Shown piece after piece: positions 33,137 through 38,505 of a stretch of 64,000 nt of DNA. The stretch is from NCBI GenBank assembly GCA_903875225.1, contig CAIQVJ010000112.1:207716-271715 (forward strand). The letters run 5' to 3'. The notes under the pieces were generated by a model. It saw nothing but the letters and a program-made list of their open reading frames with translations, was not told the DNA's origin and ran no database searches. Source of the stretch: an uncultured Pseudomonadota bacterium. Its GTDB lineage: Bacteria > Myxococcota_A > UBA796 > SXON01. The translations under genes were made by a program, and so were the position numbers. Numbering within the stretch: the first letter of the stretch is position 1; every line of letters begins with the position of its first letter.

Positions 33137-34000
33137 TCAGGCGACCTCTGCCTGCTCCACGTAGCTGCGCATCGACCGCTGGAGCCGTTCGGGGGTGCCG
33201 ACATCCGACCATCCGACCGCCGGCATGGGGACGACGCGGAGGTCGGCGCGAGCCGCGTGCAGCCCCTCGGAGAAGTTGACGGAGGGCAGGGCGTCGTACA
33301 CCTGCCTCAAGCGTTCGGAGTCGTGGAGCGCGCTCAGGATGGAGGAGAACCAGGTGGGCGCGTGCCGCAGGATGACCTGGGCGAAGCTCCACGCATCCCC
33401 CGCCATCACGAAGGTGTTGGCGAGGGCGCCCCTGCTGATGAGGTGCGGGAGCTCCTCTGCGGGCGGCTTCTCCCTGAATCCGGCGACGCCGGGCCAGCGC
33501 CCTGCGCAGTGTGAGGGCAGGATCCAACCGTAGCCGTCCTCCGGGGTCTCGACCTGGGCGCCGAGCAGGAGCAGGTCGAACGGGTAGTCGGAGAGCGTGG
33601 CGACGATCCGTGCCAGGCATTGGGTGAACCCATGCTCGTCGGCGATGGAGTGGTCGGAGGGGAGCACCACGACGCGAGCCGACGGGTCCCGGTCCAGGAT
33701 GGAGAGGATCGGGAGTGCCAGGCCCGGCAGCGTGTCCCTGTTCCGTGGCTGCTCCAACCTGCGCACCCCGGGCCAGCGCGCGAGGCACTCGTCGGCCTCC
33801 TCCCGGTGGCCAGCGGTCGTGACGACCACGATGCGGTCGGGGGTCACGAGGCGTCGGGCCCGAGCGAGCGTGCGGTCGAGCAGTGTGACACCGTCGCCGA
33901 AGTCGCAGTATTGCTTGGGCCGGGCGTACCCGTAGCGGGCGCGAGCTTGGGGCTCGAGGCGGCGTCCCTCTCCGCCTGCGAGCACAATTACGTGGTTCAT
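33137..34000 (-). CDS. Mannose-1-phosphate guanylyltransferase-type sugar nucleotidyltransferase
   Basis: 287 aa, a single nucleotidyltransferase domain that would activate a sugar 1-phosphate with NTP for polysaccharide or glycan synthesis. The signature VLAGGEGRRLEPQARARYGY is followed by RPKQYCDFGDGVTLLDRTL (GGxGxRxxP and PKQ motifs), then VVLPSDHSIADEHGF (metal-binding Asp) and GFREKPPAEELPHL. It lacks the C-terminal isomerase domain of bifunctional ManC. It lies 39 bases after the 34486-34040 gene in the same direction, so it may share that gene's sigma-54 promoter. Confidence 0.85.
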   Translation of the reverse strand: MNHVIVLAGGEGRRLEPQARARYGYARPKQYCDFGDGVTLLDRTLARARRLVTPDRIVVVTTAGHREEADECLARWPGVRRLEQPRNRDTLPGLALPILSILDRDPSARVVVLPSDHSIADEHGFTQCLARIVATLSDYPFDLLLLGAQVETPEDGYGWILPSHCAGRWPGVAGFREKPPAEELPHLISRGALANTFVMAGDAWSFAQVILRHAPTWFSSILSALHDSERLRQVYDALPSVNFSEGLHAARADLRVVPMPAVGWSDVGTPERLQRSMRSYVEQAEVA

Positions 34001-34039
34001 TTGTGGTTCCCTATTGATGTGTCGTGGTGGTGTGTGAGG

Positions 34040-34486
34040 TCAGATTGGGGCTGCGGCTGCGGCGGGCCAGTGGTGAGGACGATGGGTCTCCGCCCCGCGA
34101 AGTTCGTGCGTCAGGCGATCGCCCAGCCGTTGGTAGTAGGGCTCCGGAGCCGTGGAGAGGAGGGACAGCGCCGTTGCGAGGGCCCCGCCGGGGGCCAGGA
34201 GGCGTACGGCATCGCGGCGGCCAGACGGGGCTTCGGGCGCGGCCTGGCACGCCACCGCGGCCTCGTCGAGGGCCTCGGCGGCCCCATCGAGGGCGGCTGC
34301 GTGGGGGCCCGGGGCGCAGCGCGCTCTCGCCCACGCAAGATCTGCGGGTAGGTGGGGCAGGAGTTCGGCAAAACCGGCCGGCCCCCGCATGCAGCTCGCG
34401 AGCAGGCTGTGGATCACGGTCTCCCTGTCCACCTCCCGCAACAGTTGAGCAAGCAGCCGGTAGACTCGCGCCTGTTCTGGCACCAT
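34040..34486 (-). CDS. Hypothetical protein with sigma-54 promoter
   Basis: 148 aa, Ala/Leu/Arg-rich and helical. ATG 34486 has GAGG a few bases upstream and gives MVPEQARVYRLLAQLLREVD. The start and the overall pattern (short helix, LLAQLLREVDRETVIHSLL) faintly recall TorD/DmsD-type chaperones, but no motif confirms this. The C-terminus is low-complexity (HHWPAAAAAPI). Directly preceded by an exact sigma-54 site at 34510-34525 and followed by the nucleotidyltransferase gene. Confidence 0.65.
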   Translation of the reverse strand: MVPEQARVYRLLAQLLREVDRETVIHSLLASCMRGPAGFAELLPHLPADLAWARARCAPGPHAAALDGAAEALDEAAVACQAAPEAPSGRRDAVRLLAPGGALATALSLLSTAPEPYYQRLGDRLTHELRGAETHRPHHWPAAAAAPI

Positions 34487-34509
34487 GTTGCACCTCGCCC
34501 CGCGGTCGG

Positions 34510-34525
34510 AGCAAGGTTCGTGCCA
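34510..34525 (-). promoter_or_regulatory. Sigma-54 promoter of the leftward 34.5-kb genes
   Basis: Minus-strand TGGCACGAACCTTGCT fully matches TGGCACG-N4-TTGCW with GG-N10-GC. The predicted start is near 34499, giving a very short leader (about 13 bases) that contains the GAGG ribosome-binding site of the gene at 34486. Confidence 0.88.
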
Positions 34526-34698
34526 TGCCGCCCAACGAGCGGCGACGACGGGGGCGCGAGCGAAAGGACCGCTGTCGAGGCGGACAAGAGCATTTGAGGG
34601 CGCGGCCCGGGTCCCGGCCGGTGTGGGAGAAGCGACACCAATTGGGTGCAGGCGCACAATCAATCCCAACTTCCGCCCCACCGCCAGGCCCGAACAGT

Positions 34699-34714
34699 TG
34701 GCAGTGCGGTTGCC
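34699..34714 (+). promoter_or_regulatory. Sigma-54-like promoter, distal, of the Host_attach gene
   Basis: TGGCAGTGCGGTTGCC keeps GG-N10-GC, TGGCA and TTGC. Predicted start near 34725. It is one of two sites upstream of the gene at 34783, 44 bases apart. Confidence 0.65.
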
Positions 34715-34742
34715 TTGTTGCAGATGGCCGCAGCGGACGCAG

Positions 34743-34758
34743 CGGCATGGCTCTTGCT
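34743..34758 (+). promoter_or_regulatory. Sigma-54-like promoter, proximal, of the Host_attach gene
   Basis: CGGCATGGCTCTTGCT has GG (34744-34745) and GC (34756-34757) at ten-base spacing and a good TTGCT. Only the first base of TGGCA deviates. Predicted start near 34769 leaves a 14-base leader with the TGGAG ribosome-binding site. Probably the main promoter of the gene at 34783. Confidence 0.7.
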
Positions 34759-34782
34759 CAACCCCCAGCACCTGGAGCACGG

Positions 34783-35295
34783 ATGACCCTCACCCTTATC
34801 GCCGACGCCACTCACGCCACCTTCTACCGCGAGCACCATGACGGCTCCATGGACGTGATCCAGACCGTGGAGCACCCCTCCGGTCGCGCTCGCTGCCATG
34901 ACCTCGTCAGTGATCGCCCGGGTCGCGCGGCGAAGGGACCGGGCGCGCGCCGGTTCGCGTTCCAGGCGCCCACCGATCCTGTCGACGTCGATCAGGATCA
35001 CTTCGTGAAGGAGATCGTGGGCGTCCTCGAGGCGGCGGTGGCCTCGGGGGGGTACCAGGAGGTGGTGCTGGTCGCCCCCCCCCGTCTGCTCGGCCGCCTG
35101 CGCAAGCACCTGCCCGATGCCGTTTCCCGTCACGTCGTCGATTCGCTCGCGCTGGACCTCGGTCGCAAGGGGCTGGCCGGGATCCCGGCCGCCCTGCGCG
35201 CGGCGCGGGAGGCCCGGGCGGCTCACCATCCCGAGATCGTGCCCCCCGTGCTCCACCCCAGCGCGACGGAGTGGCTCCCGTCCTCGCCCCGGTGA
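34783..35295 (+). CDS. Host_attach (baeRF-like) family protein
   Basis: 170 aa matching the 'protein required for attachment to host cells' family: MTLTLIADATHATFYREHHD, EHPSGRARCHDLVSDRPGRA, then VDVDQDHFVKEIVGVLEAAV and VLVAPPRLLGRLRKHLPDAV. Sequence surveys have related this family to archaeo-eukaryotic release-factor-like (baeRF) domains, which points to ribosomes rather than attachment; I treat that as likely but unproven. The ATG at 34783 follows TGGAG by five bases. Two sigma-54-type promoters lie upstream. Neighbour of a ribosome hibernation factor gene, which fits a translation-arrest role. Confidence 0.87.
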   Translation: MTLTLIADATHATFYREHHDGSMDVIQTVEHPSGRARCHDLVSDRPGRAAKGPGARRFAFQAPTDPVDVDQDHFVKEIVGVLEAAVASGGYQEVVLVAPPRLLGRLRKHLPDAVSRHVVDSLALDLGRKGLAGIPAALRAAREARAAHHPEIVPPVLHPSATEWLPSSPR

Positions 35296-35445
35296 GCGCC
35301 CGGGGCGCGGACTCTGCCGGCCCCGGCGGTAGCGGATGGCCGCGGCCGCCCGGCGGGGCCTTCCCTCTTGGGGGGCCGCCGCCGCCGACCGGTGGCCAGT
35401 GCAGGCGCTGGTGCGAGCGTCCGGATTGACGATCGACGCTCGGAG

Positions 35446-35499
35446 GGCGGGACTCGAACATCGAGCCCCGGTCCTCGGAGGTCGGTGTTCGACCCCGCC
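35446..35499. terminator. Long hairpin between convergent genes
   Basis: Arms GGCGGGACTCGAACA (35446-35460) and TGTTCGACCCCGCC (35486-35499) pair over about 13 bp with one bulge around a 25-base loop that is itself able to fold. It lies between the stops of the rightward Host_attach gene (35295) and the leftward hibernation factor (35535), so a bidirectional terminator or mRNA-end stabiliser is likely. No T-run is seen. The arms contain tRNA-T-loop-like words, but no tRNA fits. Confidence 0.55.
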
Positions 35500-35534
35500 T
35501 GGTGCCGAACCGCAACGATGTCCCGCGATCCTGT

Positions 35535-36131
35535 CTAGATCTCGGCGCCCTGATCGACGCCCGTGCGGACGGCCGCGGCAGACGGGTGGTGCGGCACCAG
35601 CGCTCGCACCTTCGTGGCGAGCGGACCGCCGTCCGTGTCCCGGTCGAACGCATCCAGGCGCACCGGCGTCCCGGGCCGCAGCTCGTCGAACACACACCCC
35701 TCCAGGCTGTTGCGGTGAAAGCGAACGTGCCGCCCCACCGGCGTTTCGACGAGGGCAAAGCCGGATCCGGTGTCGATGTGCTTGACGGTGCCGTGCAGGG
35801 GAATCGACGGCGCCCGGTCCGGGTCGGGGACCTGGGCCATGGCCTCCAGGCGACGCAACATCGCGCCGAACCCGTCGTTGATCGCGATGTCTGCGTCTTC
35901 GCGCGCGAGTTCTCCACCCACGACGATCTCGTGTCCGCCGATCGTGAGGGCGATGGAGAGGTGGAACAGGTTTCCTGGATGGTGGTGCCAGTGCAGTTGT
36001 TCGAACACAACCTGCACGTCCTTGATCCGTCCCGCATACCGATTCAGGACCTCGGCGTTCTTGCGAATTTTTGCGGCAGTGGTCGCGGAGGGCAAAAGGC
36101 CCCGGAAGATGATCTGGAGTGGAATGCTCAT
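35535..36131 (-). CDS. Ribosome hibernation factor (HPF/RaiA) fused to cold-shock domain
   Basis: 198 aa. Residues 1-105 form an S30AE/HPF-type ribosome-binding domain: PLQIIFRGLLPSATTAAKI, the basic-aromatic stretch VQVVFEQLHWHHHPGNLFHL, then IVVGGELAREDADIAINDGF. Residues about 118-175 form a cold-shock (OB-fold) domain, HGTVKHIDTGSGFALVETPV then RHVRFHRNSL, close to the usual GTVKWFNxxKGFGFI and VFVHxS. The fusion would dock on the 30S decoding region and bind RNA. It has an exact sigma-54 promoter 25-40 bases upstream and shares a control region with the BON gene. Confidence 0.88.
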   Translation of the reverse strand: MSIPLQIIFRGLLPSATTAAKIRKNAEVLNRYAGRIKDVQVVFEQLHWHHHPGNLFHLSIALTIGGHEIVVGGELAREDADIAINDGFGAMLRRLEAMAQVPDPDRAPSIPLHGTVKHIDTGSGFALVETPVGRHVRFHRNSLEGCVFDELRPGTPVRLDAFDRDTDGGPLATKVRALVPHHPSAAAVRTGVDQGAEI

Positions 36132-36155
36132 GTGGACACCCTTGCCTCCAAGGGG

Positions 36156-36171
36156 AGCAAGCGCCGTGCCA
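36156..36171 (-). promoter_or_regulatory. Sigma-54 promoter of the hibernation factor gene
   Basis: Minus-strand TGGCACGGCGCTTGCT is a full match to the consensus with GG-N10-GC. The predicted start is about 36145, so the leader is only about 14 bases and carries an AAGGG ribosome-binding site. Confidence 0.9.
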
Positions 36172-36329
36172 TCTCCCTCGTCTGCCAGGAATGGCCCCCA
36201 CCGGGCGCCTGCGTCGGGAACGCCAGACAGCCGCTGTGCCGGGCGGCCCAACGCTGTTCGTGCATGCCCGTGCTCTGACCTCTGCACACACCGGGGCTCT
36301 GAAGGGGTGGCTCCAACGGACCCGCGCCG

Positions 36330-36345
36330 TGGCATGTGCTTTGCA
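36330..36345 (+). promoter_or_regulatory. Sigma-54 promoter of the BON-domain gene
   Basis: TGGCATGTGCTTTGCA keeps GG-N10-GC, TGGCA and TTGCA. Predicted start near 36356, about 51 bases before the ATG at 36407, which has AGAGG at six bases. Divergent from the site at 36156-36171; the 158 bases between them presumably hold shared activator sites. Confidence 0.82.
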
Positions 36346-36406
36346 CACCGCGATGGGGGCGAAACGGATCCCTGCCCTTCCGGCGGGGCGGCGCCAGAGG
36401 TGTCTG

Positions 36407-37063
36407 ATGAAACGGAAGTCCGATGTCCAGCTCCGCGACGAGCTGTTGGCCGAGATCGAGTGGGATGCACGCCTGACCCCCACCGAGGTGGGCGTAGAGG
36501 TCAAGAACGGGGTCGTGACCTTGAGCGGCACGGTCGACAGTTGGGGGAAGCGCATCGCCGCCAAGGAAGCAGCGCACCGCGTCTCGGGCGTGCTCGACGT
36601 CGCGAACGACATCGTCGTCCACACCGCCAGCGCTCCGGGCCGCACCGATGCGGACATCGCCGAGCAGGCGCGCTGCGCGCTCGAGTGGGACGTGTTCGTG
36701 CCACACGAGAAGATCCACACCACCGTCTCGAACGGCGTCCTCACGCTGGATGGAGAGGTCACGCTGGCCTCCCAGCGGATGGACGCAGAGCGCGCCGTGC
36801 GCAACCTGATGGGCGTCGTGGCCGTGGCGAACCACATCCGGGTCAAGACCGCGCTGCGGAGCACCGAGGTCCAGCACGCGATCCATGCCGCCCTGCACCG
36901 CCACGCCGCGATCGAGGCCGACAGCGTGAAGGTCGAGGTGATGGACGGCGCGGTGAAGGTGCTCGGGAAGGTGGACTCGTGGGCGGAGCGCGAGGCCGTA
37001 CTCTCGGCGGTGTGGGGGACCCTCGGCGTTCGCTCCGTAGACGACCGGCTCGCCGTACGGTAG
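36407..37063 (+). CDS. Protein with three BON domains
   Basis: 218 aa, three consecutive BON modules: about residues 6-73 (LAEIEWDARLTPTEVGVEV, GVVTLSGTVDSWGKRIAAKE), about 80-148 (ARCALEWDVFVPHEKIHTTV, GVLTLDGEVTLASQRMDAER) and about 150-218 (AALHRHAAIEADSVKVEV, GAVKVLGKVDSWAEREAV). BON domains bind phospholipid or osmotic-stress partners. The lack of a signal peptide suggests a cytosolic stress protein like those found with universal-stress or hypoxia genes. Divergent from the hibernation factor and under its own sigma-54-type promoter. Confidence 0.9.
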   Translation: MKRKSDVQLRDELLAEIEWDARLTPTEVGVEVKNGVVTLSGTVDSWGKRIAAKEAAHRVSGVLDVANDIVVHTASAPGRTDADIAEQARCALEWDVFVPHEKIHTTVSNGVLTLDGEVTLASQRMDAERAVRNLMGVVAVANHIRVKTALRSTEVQHAIHAALHRHAAIEADSVKVEVMDGAVKVLGKVDSWAEREAVLSAVWGTLGVRSVDDRLAVR

Positions 37064-37240
37064 GCCGGGTGGGCTCCGGCCCCCCCCTGCGCCCCCTGGC
37101 CCGCCGGGCCGGGGGCTCGGCGGAGGGTGTGCGCTACCAGCAATGCCCGGGCCCGTGCGCACACCCATGACACTTGGCGGCGCGGCCTGGATCAGCCCGC
37201 GCTGCGCCCCGATGGTCCATCTGGTGGCTACGCTCCCTGC

Positions 37241-38497
37241 ATGTCCGCCCCGTCCCGCGACATGAAGCCGCCCACGGTGGGTACCGCCACCCGGCTGGTG
37301 GTCCTGACCTCGTTGTACATCGCCCAGGGGCTCCCGTTCGGGTTCTTCAGCCAGTGCATCCCGATCCTCATGCGACAGTCCGGGGCATCGCTGCTGGCCG
37401 TCGCCGCCTCGAACCTTCTGGCGCTGCCCTGGGCCTTCAAGCTCGTCTGGGCGCCGGGGTTCAACAGGCCCCGACTCGTGAGGCCGGAGGCGCGGCGGCT
37501 CTCCGTGCTCGCCCTGCAGCTTGCGGCCACCGGGCTCCTGCTCCTGGGGATCCCGCTCGATCCGCGCACAGAAGCGATCCCGGTGTTCGTCCTCGTCGTG
37601 CTCTCCAACCTGGTCTCGGCCACCCAGGACATCCCCACGGACGCCATGACCGTCGAGTCCCTCGCGCCCTCGGCCCGCGGGCTGGGGAACGGCGCCCAGG
37701 TGGCCGGGTACCGGATCGGCATGATCATCGGCGGCGGATGGATGCTCACGATCCTGGACCAGGACGGGTGGTCGACGGCGCTCGGGCTGCTCGCGTTCGC
37801 GCTGATCCTCACCGCGGTCCCGCTCCTCGTCGCCGGCCCGTTGATGCCACACGGCGAGCCCGAGGCCCCGCTGCGCCACCCCGCCGGCAAGGCCCCGCTG
37901 TTCTTCACCGGCAAGGGCATGGCCGCCTGGTTCGGGGTGCTGGTGATCTACAAGCTGGGCACGTCGTTCGGGACCGGCAGCATCCGGCCGATGCTCGTGG
38001 ACTGGGGGTACACCCTGAGCGAGATCGGCTGGATGCTCGGCACCATCGGCTCGGGCGCCGCCATCTGCGGGTCGATCGCGGGGGGCTGGCTCACCACCCG
38101 CATCCCCCGCGCGCTGCCCACGTTCGCGCTCCTCCAGGCCGCGGCGCTGCTCGTGTGGGTGGCGGCCAGCCGGGATCCGTCCGGGCCGGGTGCCAGGGAC
38201 CTCGTCTTCTTCGCGATCCTGGCCGAGCACTTCACCAGCGGGATGGCGACGACGGCCTTGTTCACCACGATGATGGCGCGCTGCCGGCCGGGGCTCGCGG
38301 CCTCGGACTACACCACGCAGGCCAGCACGGTGCTCATCGCCGATGGTCTGGTGGTGATCGCGAGCGGTGCCTCGGCCCAGGGGCTCGGCTACCCCGGCCA
38401 TCTGGCGCTCGCCTCGTTTGTAGCGTTCATCGCGGTGGCAGCCACCCTTCGCATCAGCGCAGGGCCGGGGACACAAACCGCCTCGGGCCCCGGTTAG
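37241..38497 (+). CDS. MFS transporter, AmpG-like
   Basis: 418 aa with about twelve membrane segments. The opening LVVLTSLYIAQGLPFGFFSQ, the motif NLLALPWAFKLVWAP and LVSATQDIPTDAMTVESLAP are characteristic of AmpG-type muropeptide permeases (family: QGLPYG, ATQDIAxDA). It may import anhydro-muropeptides or another solute. The ATG at 37241 gives the usual short cytoplasmic N-terminus. It ends eight bases before the sucA start, so the two may be co-transcribed, although no functional link is known. Confidence 0.87.
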   Translation: MSAPSRDMKPPTVGTATRLVVLTSLYIAQGLPFGFFSQCIPILMRQSGASLLAVAASNLLALPWAFKLVWAPGFNRPRLVRPEARRLSVLALQLAATGLLLLGIPLDPRTEAIPVFVLVVLSNLVSATQDIPTDAMTVESLAPSARGLGNGAQVAGYRIGMIIGGGWMLTILDQDGWSTALGLLAFALILTAVPLLVAGPLMPHGEPEAPLRHPAGKAPLFFTGKGMAAWFGVLVIYKLGTSFGTGSIRPMLVDWGYTLSEIGWMLGTIGSGAAICGSIAGGWLTTRIPRALPTFALLQAAALLVWVAASRDPSGPGARDLVFFAILAEHFTSGMATTALFTTMMARCRPGLAASDYTTQASTVLIADGLVVIASGASAQGLGYPGHLALASFVAFIAVAATLRISAGPGTQTASGPG

Positions 38498-38505
38498 CAG
38501 GCCGG

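Noticed and set aside
35446..35510. tRNA gene on the minus strand
   Set aside because: The T-arm-like words do not pair as a T stem, no acceptor stem closes, and the anticodon arm cannot be formed.
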